Shown in pieces: positions 15,116-21,025 of a stretch of 21,025 nt of DNA. Source of the stretch: Planctomycetota bacterium (GTDB taxonomy: Bacteria; Planctomycetota; PUPC01; DSUN01). Position numbers and translations under genes: made by a program. Under the pieces are notes generated by a model. It had not been told where the DNA came from. It searched no databases and saw nothing but the letters and a program-made list of their open reading frames with translations. Each line of letters opens with the position of its first letter. Within the stretch, counting starts at the first letter, position 1. Location: positions 1-21,025 of the forward strand of contig VGYW01000104.1 in assembly GCA_016872875.1 (NCBI GenBank). The letters are read 5' to 3'.

Positions 15116-16342
15116 ATGGGCCAGCGCGCCCGGACCCTTATCATGCGCATCGCGGCGCTGGCGGCTTGCGTGGTCCTCCTCTTGCCCCTCTTGCCCTGGG
15201 CGGGTGCCGCGCTCGTCGTCCCCGCGCTCAGCCCCTTCGTGGCCATCGCGGGCGCGATTGCGGCCCGGGCGGTGCCGGTCGCCGCGCTCATCGCCCTTCC
15301 CGTGCTCGTGATGGCGCTCCTGCGCGGGCGATGGTTCTGCCGGTCGCTCTGCCCTGTGGGGCTTCTCGCCGAGCAGGCCGACCGCGTGAGCTTGGGATGG
15401 CCCTCGTGGACCGCGCGCGTCCCTCGGCTGGGCAGGGGGCTTGCGCTCCTGAGCCTGGGGGGCGCCTGTCTCGGCTACCCGCTCTTCCTCTGGCTCGACC
15501 CTCTCGCCATCCTCAGCGGCGCCTTCGGCGCGACACGCCTGCCCCTGGCCGCGGGGCCCGTGCTCGCAGTCCTCGCCCTCGGCCTCGTGCTCCCCGGCGC
15601 CTGGTGCGGGCGGCTCTGTCCCTTGGGCGCGACCCAGGAGCTGCTCGCCGCGTGCGAGCTCATCCTGCCCCGACCTCCCGCGGGCTCGGGACCAGCGGGA
15701 GGTTTGCGGCGGCGGGCCTGGCTACGGGTGGCTTCGGAGGCGCTCCTTGCGGCGGCGGGGGCGGGGCTGGCGCTCCTGATGCGGCGGGTGGCGCTGGGCC
15801 GCGGCGACCCGCCCATCCGCCCGCCGGGCGCGCTCGATGAGGGCCGCTTCGCCGGGGTCTGCACTCGCTGCGGCAACTGCCTGCGCGCCTGCCCCACGGG
15901 CATCCTGCGCCCCGACACTGCCCCCGCCCACCCCGAGGGCTGGCTCGCACCCGTCGCCGTCTTCGACCCTGGCTACTGCCGCGAGGATTGTGCGGCCTGC
16001 ACCCAGGTGTGTCCCAGCGGCGCCATCGCGCGCCTCACGCCGATGTCGAAACGCTCCGTGGCTATGGGCATTGCGAAGGTGGAGATCGAGCTCTGCCACC
16101 TCGCCAACAACCACGAGTGCGAGATCTGCCGCCGCCACTGTCCCTTTGAGGCCATCACCTACGCCTTTGACGAGACGGCCTACATCCGCACCCCCGTCGT
16201 GAGGGCCGACCGCTGCACCGGCTGTGGCGCCTGCGAGGTCGCCTGCCCCTGCTCGAGCCCCCCGTCCGAGCCGCCGCGCCGCAAGGCGGTTCGCATCCTG
16301 CCGCGCCGGGCGCAACTTGGCGAGGGGAGGATGGGTGGATGA
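15116..16342 (+). CDS. Membrane-bound polyferredoxin (NapH/MauN/NosR-C-like 4Fe-4S protein)
   Basis: A 408-residue protein. The N-terminal half has several hydrophobic segments (about residues 8-30, 36-65, 100-125 and 145-165) and two CxxxCP motifs on loops, FCRSLCPVG and WCGRLCPLG, as in NapH/MauN/NosR-type quinol-linked proteins. After another membrane-like segment the C-terminal half carries four ferredoxin-type Cys clusters: CTRCGNCLRACP, CREDCAACTQVCP, the C-x7-C-x2-C-x3-CP cluster ending CEICRRHCP, and CTGCGACEVACP. Such proteins move electrons between the quinone pool and exported redox enzymes. ATG 15116 is chosen because GGAGG (15103-15107) lies 8 nt upstream; ATG 15110 would leave only 2 nt. 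Position after the haem and flavin genes supports an electron-transfer cluster. The stop falls inside a GGATGGGT repeat. Confidence 0.82.
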   Translation: MGQRARTLIMRIAALAACVVLLLPLLPWAGAALVVPALSPFVAIAGAIAARAVPVAALIALPVLVMALLRGRWFCRSLCPVGLLAEQADRVSLGWPSWTARVPRLGRGLALLSLGGACLGYPLFLWLDPLAILSGAFGATRLPLAAGPVLAVLALGLVLPGAWCGRLCPLGATQELLAACELILPRPPAGSGPAGGLRRRAWLRVASEALLAAAGAGLALLMRRVALGRGDPPIRPPGALDEGRFAGVCTRCGNCLRACPTGILRPDTAPAHPEGWLAPVAVFDPGYCREDCAACTQVCPSGAIARLTPMSKRSVAMGIAKVEIELCHLANNHECEICRRHCPFEAITYAFDETAYIRTPVVRADRCTGCGACEVACPCSSPPSEPPRRKAVRILPRRAQLGEGRMGG

Positions 16343-16360
16343 ATGGATGGGTGGATGGGT
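16329..16360. repeat. 8-bp tandem repeat GGATGGGT, four units
   Basis: Three GGATGGGT units and one GGATGAAT variant are in phase. The variant supplies the TGA stop of the polyferredoxin gene, so slippage would extend or alter its C-terminus. Confidence 0.85.
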
Positions 16361-16431
16361 GTCAGACAATCATCCATAGCGGGCAGTCGCGGGGCGTCTC
16401 GCCGTGTCTTTGCCTGCCATGGGGCGGGGTC

Positions 16432-16578
16432 AACTGCACTCGGGTGACAGACGACGGCCTGGCTCACCTGAAGGAGTTGAGCAAGCTAGAGTCGCTTGCC
16501 CTCTGGCGCACTCAAGTCACGGGCGCCGGCATTGCCGAACTCAAGAAGCCTGTGCCCGGCCTCGGCACGATACAGTGA
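16432..16578 (+). pseudogene. C-terminal remnant of a leucine-rich-repeat protein
   Basis: The frame reads RVTDDGLAHLKELSKLESLA, then LWRTQVTGAGIAELKKPVPG, then LGTIQ and stop. These are two LRR_6-type repeats of the VTDxGLAxL form abundant in planctomycetes, with the usual terminal ELKKxxP. No start codon with a ribosome site and no upstream repeats are present, so this is the 3' debris of a larger gene. It sits between the polyferredoxin gene and duplicated URO-D sequence. Confidence 0.7.
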
Positions 16579-16600
16579 AGCCAAGGATGTAACGAGTGAT

Positions 16601-16619
16601 GCCCGAGAGAGCATCGGGC
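16601..16619. repeat. Small hairpin between LRR and URO-D remnants
   Basis: GCCCGA (16601-16606) pairs with TCGGGC (16614-16619) around a 7-nt loop. No T-run follows on either strand. Confidence 0.3.
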
Positions 16620-16641
16620 AGGCGAGCAAGAGGGTAGCCAT

Positions 16642-16821
16642 TCAGCCCCCGCGGCTCTCCACCCAATCCCGCACGGCCAGGAAGCGGTCGAGGGGGGTGG
16701 GGAGGCCGTCGGCGCCGAGCCAGAGGAGGAAGGGGGCACGCCGAAGCCGAGGGGTGAAAGTGCTTGGGATTATGGCCTGCCAGATGGACGGATGGTGAAG
16801 GAACTGCTTTGCATCATTCAT
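16642..16821 (-). pseudogene. Chimeric ORF: 18-codon gene start fused to a duplicated URO-D C-terminus
   Basis: The minus-strand ATG at 16821 overlaps the end of the antitoxin-like gene (ATGAATGA arrangement), a spacing typical of two-gene operons. The first 18 residues (MNDAKQFLHHPSIWQAII) resemble nothing I know. From about 16761 the frame becomes FTPRLRRAPFLLWLGADGLP, then TPLDRFLAVRDWV, essentially the last 38 residues of the URO-D protein at 17147-18271. The 59-aa product is probably meaningless. The fusion implies a second cistron was cut off by recombination with URO-D tail sequence, or that a second URO-D gene has been lost. Confidence 0.65.
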
Positions 16822-17029
16822 TGGCGGACTTGGCATCGCGGTCCAGTTCCCCCAGCAGGGTCTCAGCCGCCTCGAACGCATCGTGGGGGGCCCAGACGGC
16901 GTATTCCCCCGCCGGCAACGCGGGCACACCCTCTTCCCGCGCGACATCCGCCACAAGAATCTGGATGACTTGAAGTTTGTCCGCCATGGACAATCTGTGC
17001 AGCTCGGCCAGGACCTCACTTGAGACCAT
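16814..17029 (-). CDS. Small antitoxin-like hypothetical protein, 71 aa
   Basis: A protein of MVSSEVLAELHRLSMADKLQ, then VIQILVADVAREEG, then AVWAPHDAFEAAETLLGELD. This resembles a short protein type I recall from cyanobacteria and planctomycetes (LSxxDKLxxIQxLVxxLAxEE, then xYxVWSPxxAxxAAxxLLxxL), often the first gene of a two-gene unit. Its function is not established; an antitoxin-like or chaperone-like role is a guess. The ATG at 17029 has AGAGGA about 7 nt upstream. It has its own near-consensus promoter (17095-17122). Its natural downstream partner seems to be cut off after 18 codons and fused to URO-D sequence. A tiny 14-codon ORF with GGAGG (ATG at 17062) overlaps its start and could be a leader peptide. 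Confidence 0.6.
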   Translation of the reverse strand: MVSSEVLAELHRLSMADKLQVIQILVADVAREEGVPALPAGEYAVWAPHDAFEAAETLLGELDRDAKSANE

Positions 17030-17094
17030 CGCATGGTCCTCTGCTGGGCAAGAAGGGCATTCAGCCTCCTTCGTCGCATTTCGCCACACCGGTG

Positions 17095-17122
17095 ATTGTA
17101 CCCGGCCATTCCCCTTTGTCAA
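17095..17122 (-). promoter_or_regulatory. Near-consensus sigma70 promoter of the antitoxin-like gene
   Basis: On the minus strand a perfect TTGACA (17117-17122), a 16-bp spacer and TACAAT (17095-17100) lie 66 bp before the start codon. Confidence 0.75.
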
Positions 17123-17146
17123 GACGATTCGCGGAAGGGATGTAAG

Positions 17147-18271
17147 CTAACCACCCCAGTTCCTCACCCAGTCGCGCACTGCGAGGAAGCGGTCGAGAGG
17201 GGTGGGGAGGCCGTCGGCGCCGAGCCAGAGGAGGAAGGGGGCACGCCGAAGCCGAGGGGTGAAGAGGCGGTCGAGGGCGCGCCAGATTTCCTGCCGCGTG
17301 ACACGCTCTTTCTGAAACACTGCGCCGTCGAAGATGCCGCCGAGGATGATGAGGCGGTCGCCCAGGGCGTCGAGGGCATCCTCGAAGGGCAGGTCGCCCA
17401 CGGGGGGCGGGGTGAGGGCGTTGATGCCGTCGAGGCCGGTCTCGGCGAGCTCGGGCAGGAGGCCCTTGAGGTGGCCGCACATGTGGAGGATGGCCTTCTT
17501 GCCGTGGCGGCGGCAGATGCGGCAGAAGTCGCGGAGCTGGGGGAGGCTGTAGCGGCGGTAGAGCGGCGGGCTGATGAGGGTGGTGCTCGTGTTCTCCACC
17601 GGCATCAGGGCGGGGGCGGGCGAGCGGCGAGCGACGATCTCATACTCCTGCACCCGGCAGGCGTGCATCGCGTCGAGGAGCGCTTCCACCTCAGCGCGAT
17701 GGTCTTGGAGCAGGTAGTAGAAGCTGGCCATGCCCATGTCCATCTCGATGAGCTGCTGGACGGGCGAGGGGTCGAGGGTGGGGATGTAGAGGCCGCTGTC
17801 GCCTATCGCGGCCTCGGCGCGGGCGAAGGAGACGCGGGGCACGGAGGCCCCGCCCACATCAATCTCCTCGTAGTGCGAGGCCGCCCAGAGGCTCCTGAGG
17901 GTGCTAAGCTCGTCGAGGGTTCCCACCGGGTGGAGGATGGGATGGCCGTTTCGGAAGGTGGCGACGAGGGTGCCCCAGGGGGTCTTCTGGGTGCGCACCG
18001 CGAGGCCATCGCTCTCCCTCTTCCACTCGGTTTCGATGGGTGGGGCGACAAGTCGGGCCGGGGAGGGGACGCGAAGCTCGCGTGGCAGCCCGTAGTTGCC
18101 GAACTGGAGGATGTCGCAGCCGATGTGGCGGTAGAAGTCGAGGACGGGCATTTCGCCGATGCGCGGCGGCATGGCCGAGCGGGTGGTGTCATCCACCAGG
18201 GTCGTCCACGCCACGCGGTCGGGGGGGCGACCTGAGAGGATGGTGAGAAGGCGCTGGCGGCCGGTCATCAT
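17147..18271 (-). CDS. Uroporphyrinogen decarboxylase superfamily protein (MtbA-like methyltransferase fold)
   Basis: A 374-residue URO-D superfamily TIM-barrel protein. Seen: MTGRQRLLTILSGRPPDRVA (the standard N-terminal ERxxxxLxGxxPDR motif), VENTSTTLISPPLYRRYSLP, the HMCGHLKGLLPEL segment (near residue 262) whose His-x-Cys-Gly resembles the zinc-binding motif of corrinoid methyltransferases such as MtbA/MtaA, and ILGGIFDGAVF. True HemE lacks the His-x-Cys, so a methyl- or demethylase-type function is more likely than haem synthesis; the substrate is unknown. The start is ATG 18271 or the adjacent ATG 18268; the ribosome site is weak (GGGGCAAG). It is the last gene of a minus-strand set after DegT, separated by 93 bp containing TCGATTGAATC-type repeats. 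Its 3' end is duplicated at 16642-16760. Confidence 0.8.
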   Translation of the reverse strand: MMTGRQRLLTILSGRPPDRVAWTTLVDDTTRSAMPPRIGEMPVLDFYRHIGCDILQFGNYGLPRELRVPSPARLVAPPIETEWKRESDGLAVRTQKTPWGTLVATFRNGHPILHPVGTLDELSTLRSLWAASHYEEIDVGGASVPRVSFARAEAAIGDSGLYIPTLDPSPVQQLIEMDMGMASFYYLLQDHRAEVEALLDAMHACRVQEYEIVARRSPAPALMPVENTSTTLISPPLYRRYSLPQLRDFCRICRRHGKKAILHMCGHLKGLLPELAETGLDGINALTPPPVGDLPFEDALDALGDRLIILGGIFDGAVFQKERVTRQEIWRALDRLFTPRLRRAPFLLWLGADGLPTPLDRFLAVRDWVRNWGG

Positions 18272-18301
18272 GGGCTTGCCCCATAGGCGACGGGACCGAT
18301 C

Positions 18302-18351
18302 GGACGAATCCGATTGATTCGATTGAATCGAATGATTCGACGGCTTCGACG
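18302..18351. repeat. AT-richer GATTCGA-type repeats between DegT and URO-D genes
   Basis: Irregular tandem and inverted copies of CGAATC/GATTCG, including the palindrome ATTCGATT-G-AATCGAAT (18317-18333), interrupt the otherwise GC-rich operon. A hairpin here could attenuate or process the transcript before the last gene. Confidence 0.65.
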
Positions 18352-18364
18352 GATGGGGCCGATC

Positions 18365-19678
18365 TCAGCGCTGCTGCCTCCACCCCCGCTCGTAGAGGGA
18401 GCGGTCGGCGGTCTTGGCGACGGCGGCGACGTCGAGCTCGCCGAGGTTCTCCATCACTTTGCGGATGGCGCGGGCGACGAGGCGCGCTGTTTCAACAGTG
18501 TTCGGGGTGCGGAGGCAGCCGAGGATGAAGTAGGTGTTGACGTGGCGGAGGGCCTCAGGGAACTGGCTGGGATGGTAGTCTACGCCCGCTCGGCCGGCGG
18601 ACCAGGGGTAGCCGCCCCCGTAGGCGTCGCGGGCGCGGATGACGCCCATTTCGGGCAGGATGCGGCGCTGCCAGACGCCCACGGGCGCGCCTTCGGCTTG
18701 CATGGCCTTGAGCACCGCCTCGCGCAACTCATCGGGCAGGCCCTGGTAGCCGCAGGCGGCGGGGTCAATGCGGAGCAGGTAGTTGTACCAGTTCGAGCGG
18801 CACTCGTCGCTCTCGACGGGCAGGATGAGGCCGCGGGTGCCGCGAAGCTCCCCGGTGACGGCCTCGGAGAGCGTGCGGGCATCGGCGATGAACTGGTCGA
18901 GGCGCTTGAGCTGGGCGCGGGCGAAGGCGGCGGAGAGCTCGTTGTTGCGGTACATGTAGGCCAGGCCGTAGGCGTGGTAGCCGGGCTGGGCGACCGGCTC
19001 GCGAAAGTCGCCGAAGAGGACGAGTGCCTGGGCACGCTTGTGGAACTCCTCGTCGTCGGAGACGAAGAGGCCCCCCTCGCCGCCGGTGAGCATCTTGTTC
19101 TGATTGAGGCTGAAGGCGGCGCAGTGGCCGAGCTTGCCCACCTTGGTGCCGCGGTAGAGCGCGCCGTGGGCCTGGCAGCAGTCCTCGATCACCACCAGGC
19201 TGTGGCGGCGGGCGATGTCGAGGATGGCGTCCATCTTGCACGGCAGGCCGTGGAGGTGGACGACGAGGATGGCGCGGGTGCGCTCGCTTATCGCCGCCTC
19301 GACCTTCGCGGGATCGAGGTTCGCGGTCGCAAAGTCAATGTCGGCGAACACCGGCACGCAGCCGTGGTGGAGGATGCACGAGACGCTCGAAGTCCAGGAG
19401 TAGGCGGGCGTGATGATTTCGTCGCCCGCCGAGGCGCCGCTCGCGGCCACGGTCATGTGCAGGGCGGAGGTGCCGCTGTTCGTCGTCCAGCAGAACTTGT
19501 TGCCGTTCCAGGCGGCGAACTCCTTCTGGAGAGCGTCGCAGTGCGGCCCCCAGGCGTGCCGGTCGCTGCGGAGCGACTCCAGCACCAGGCGTTCGTCCTC
19601 CGCCGTGATGGGCGGCCAGGGCTTCACCGCCCCCTCGGGCACTGCTTTTTCCCCTCCATTGATGGCCAGTACCGGCAT
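18365..19678 (-). CDS. DegT/DnrJ/EryC1/StrS-family PLP aminotransferase
   Basis: A 437-residue PLP-dependent fold-type I enzyme of the sugar aminotransferase family. Seen: the PLP-phosphate loop TTNSGTSALH (residues 65-74), ITPAYSWTSSVSCILHHGCV then PVFADID, LVVIEDCCQAHGALY with the pyridine-binding Asp near 166, and the Schiff-base Lys at about 195 in SLNQNKMLTGGEGG. The family usually transaminates keto-sugars for cell-surface glycans or secondary metabolites; some members are dehydratases or act on aminocyclitols. ATG 19678 is chosen because AAGGAG lies 8 nt upstream; a TTG at 19708 would overlap the preceding gene. The stop of the upstream URO-D gene is 26 bp before, so they are co-transcribed. 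The substrate and whether the URO-D proteins belong to the same pathway are unknown. Confidence 0.88.
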   Translation of the reverse strand: MPVLAINGGEKAVPEGAVKPWPPITAEDERLVLESLRSDRHAWGPHCDALQKEFAAWNGNKFCWTTNSGTSALHMTVAASGASAGDEIITPAYSWTSSVSCILHHGCVPVFADIDFATANLDPAKVEAAISERTRAILVVHLHGLPCKMDAILDIARRHSLVVIEDCCQAHGALYRGTKVGKLGHCAAFSLNQNKMLTGGEGGLFVSDDEEFHKRAQALVLFGDFREPVAQPGYHAYGLAYMYRNNELSAAFARAQLKRLDQFIADARTLSEAVTGELRGTRGLILPVESDECRSNWYNYLLRIDPAACGYQGLPDELREAVLKAMQAEGAPVGVWQRRILPEMGVIRARDAYGGGYPWSAGRAGVDYHPSQFPEALRHVNTYFILGCLRTPNTVETARLVARAIRKVMENLGELDVAAVAKTADRSLYERGWRQQR

Positions 19679-19704
19679 AGAACGCGCTCCTTCAATCCAG
19701 GTGA

Positions 19705-20775
19705 TCAAAGGTACTCGAGGAGGTAGCGGAAGCTGTCGAGCGACACGTCGGGCGGCACGGAGTGGTCAACTGCGGGGAAGTAGCCGCCGAGGTCGAGGAG
19801 GCGGCGGGCCTTGGCCGCCTCGCGGTCAATCGCGTCCCTGCCGCGGGCGAGCGCCCGCTTGTCTATGTTGCCCGCCAGGACGATGTTGCGGCCATAGCGC
19901 TTCTTGAGGGCCAAGGCGTCCTCGCCCGCGGCCACCTCAAGTGGCGAGAAGCCGTTCACCCCAACCTCCAGCCAGAGCGGAATCAGCTCGTCAATGAAGC
20001 CGTCGCTGTCCACGAAGACCGTCTCCACCCCGCGGCTGCGCAGAAGCTCGCAGAGGGGGACGTAGTGCGGGAGGAAGAACTCGCGGAACTTGGAAGGAGA
20101 AACGAAGGAGCGCCCCTTGTAGGCAATGTCCTCGCCGAACGACGCGAAGTCAAAATCCACCTCCGCCACGTAAGGCTTCAACAACTCGAGGAAGAACCAC
20201 TCCAGGTAGTCGAGCATCTCGTGGACGAGTCTCGGGTCGTCGTAGAGGAGTATGCAGAGGTTCTCGGTGCCCACCCAGCGCTGGAGGGTGTGGCCGAAGA
20301 AGCTGCCGGGGCCGATGCCGAGCGGGTAGTCGCGCCCCGCCCATTCCGCCTTCGCCTTGGCCCAGTCGGCCGGGAAGCGCGCGGGCGAGCGCGGGTCGAG
20401 CCGCCCCGCGAATTCGCGGAAGTCGGCCCGCGACTTGATGGGGAAGTCGAGCCACTGGGGCATGGTGGACTGCTCGTGGCGTCGCGAGACCCGCTTCGTG
20501 ATGCCCAGCTCGTCGCGCACCAGGCGCGTCTCCGCGTCCTCGGCCAGCACCTCGGCCTCGAACGGCGGGATGGGCGAATAGGGCCTCCCGCCCGTGAACC
20601 CCACGCGGTCCAGCCCGAAGAAGCCCACGAGGTCGGCCTCCCGCGGCAGCCCCTCCCCCTGCCAACGCTCCAGCGTCTCATCCATGAACCACGCGTAGTT
20701 CAGGTTGAACGGCAGGAACAGCTCCCCCTTCAACTCGCCCCGCGCGATCGCCCTGAACCGCTCTCTTCCATTCAT
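19705..20775 (-). CDS. Uroporphyrinogen decarboxylase superfamily protein, divergent member
   Basis: A 356-residue member of the URO-D superfamily: MNGRERFRAIARGELKGELF at the N-terminus, then LGIGPGSFFGHTLQRWVGTE, LYDDPRLVHEMLDYLEWFF, FGEDIAYKGRSFVSPSKFRE then FFLPHY, VFVDSDGFIDELIP and GVNGFSPLEVAAGEDALAL. The His-x-Cys-Gly motif of corrinoid methyltransferases is replaced by VDSDG, so it is not a classical MtbA-type enzyme. This FGEDIAYKxxxFVSPxxFREF type is common in planctomycetes and Lentisphaerae-like genomes and is of unknown function. The start at ATG 20775 is well supported: AGGAGG 6 nt upstream and a promoter at 20796-20823. An upstream in-frame extension to 21021 has no such signal. 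First gene of the minus-strand set. Confidence 0.82.
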   Translation of the reverse strand: MNGRERFRAIARGELKGELFLPFNLNYAWFMDETLERWQGEGLPREADLVGFFGLDRVGFTGGRPYSPIPPFEAEVLAEDAETRLVRDELGITKRVSRRHEQSTMPQWLDFPIKSRADFREFAGRLDPRSPARFPADWAKAKAEWAGRDYPLGIGPGSFFGHTLQRWVGTENLCILLYDDPRLVHEMLDYLEWFFLELLKPYVAEVDFDFASFGEDIAYKGRSFVSPSKFREFFLPHYVPLCELLRSRGVETVFVDSDGFIDELIPLWLEVGVNGFSPLEVAAGEDALALKKRYGRNIVLAGNIDKRALARGRDAIDREAAKARRLLDLGGYFPAVDHSVPPDVSLDSFRYLLEYL

Positions 20776-20795
20776 CCTTGCCTCCTGTCCCCACA

Positions 20796-20823
20796 ATGGT
20801 AGCCAACCATGCAGCCCTGTCAA
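20796..20823 (-). promoter_or_regulatory. Promoter of the URO-D/DegT/URO-D gene set
   Basis: On the minus strand a perfect TTGACA (20818-20823), a 16-bp spacer and TACCAT (20796-20801) lie 21 bp before the start codon. Confidence 0.6.
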
Positions 20824-20972
20824 CTGCTGCTGGAATTCCACATCCCTCCGCGCTATGATTGAGGGCGAAGGGAGGGCGGTACTATGCTGCAAATCATTGG
20901 GAACGTCCCAAGTTCTTGAGCCTCCCCGGGCGACGCTCTCCGCGCCGCGGGAACGCAAAGGCGAACTCGCCT

Positions 20973-20992
20973 CTGGGGGACCAGTCCCCCAG
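20973..20992. repeat. Short perfect hairpin CTGGGGGAC/GTCCCCCAG
   Basis: A 9-bp perfect stem with a 2-nt loop, followed by ACCCCCTGGG. It lacks a T-run. It resembles the other short palindromes in this window and may be a dispersed repeat. Confidence 0.55.
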
Positions 20993-21025
20993 ACCCCCTG
21001 GGATTTATCGCATTCGGCCACCGGC

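Noticed and set aside
17096..19726. Long plus-strand frames opposite URO-D and DegT
   Set aside because: Shadows of recognised minus-strand genes with conserved catalytic motifs.
20890..20919. Tiny plus-strand ORF with GGGAGG near 20871-20880 and ATG at 20884
   Set aside because: It ends after 11 codons (MLQIIGNVPSS) and no downstream gene is visible before the window edge.

Overview
The window is GC-rich, dense, and carries gene families typical of Planctomycetota and related PVC-superphylum bacteria (a lineage guess from gene content, not a proven assignment). These include an HzsA-like multihaem beta-propeller protein, a Tat-exported FAD oxidoreductase, a BNR/Asp-box propeller, a heparinase II/III-like protein with a discoidin-like tail, uroporphyrinogen-decarboxylase (URO-D) superfamily proteins, a DegT/DnrJ/EryC1/StrS aminotransferase and a leucine-rich-repeat remnant. 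Many short repeats and several gene fragments suggest a plastic accessory part of the chromosome.

Layout. 1-650: 3' part of an amidohydrolase cut near position 430 by a fragment that looks like the start of a transposase gene on the minus strand, then a strong intrinsic terminator. 650-1052: non-coding, ending in a 7-bp tandem repeat. 1053-2264 (-): small-molecule/LPS-type kinase carrying a 66-bp palindromic insert in frame. 2414-5950 (+): large secreted heparinase-like protein with two palindromic inserts. 5951-7477: more AT-rich island with a near-consensus promoter, a 91-aa unknown protein and an Xre-type regulator. It ends in a truncated copy (about 93% identical by eye) of the 3' end of the heparinase-like gene. 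7491-9677 (+): secreted Asp-box propeller. 9678-11129: mostly non-coding, with an orphan MNT-type nucleotidyltransferase and four AT-rich palindromes centred 89, 90 and 90 bp apart. 11130-16342 (+): redox cluster of HzsA-like cytochrome, Tat FAD oxidoreductase (genes abutting) and polyferredoxin membrane protein. 16343-17146: graveyard of an LRR tail, an antitoxin-like small gene with its own promoter, and an ORF fused to a duplicated URO-D tail. 17147-20775 (-): URO-D, DegT, URO-D gene set read from a TTGACA promoter near 20810.

How the genes may work together (inference). The heparinase-like and Asp-box proteins are exported and probably act on complex polysaccharides. The haem, FAD and FeS proteins could form an extracytoplasmic electron route to or from the quinone pool. 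The URO-D/DegT set may handle methyl transfer or sugar amination; substrates cannot be read from sequence.

The most unusual signals are the palindrome array at 10574-10869, which shows a compensatory arm change, and the in-frame palindromic inserts inside two genes.
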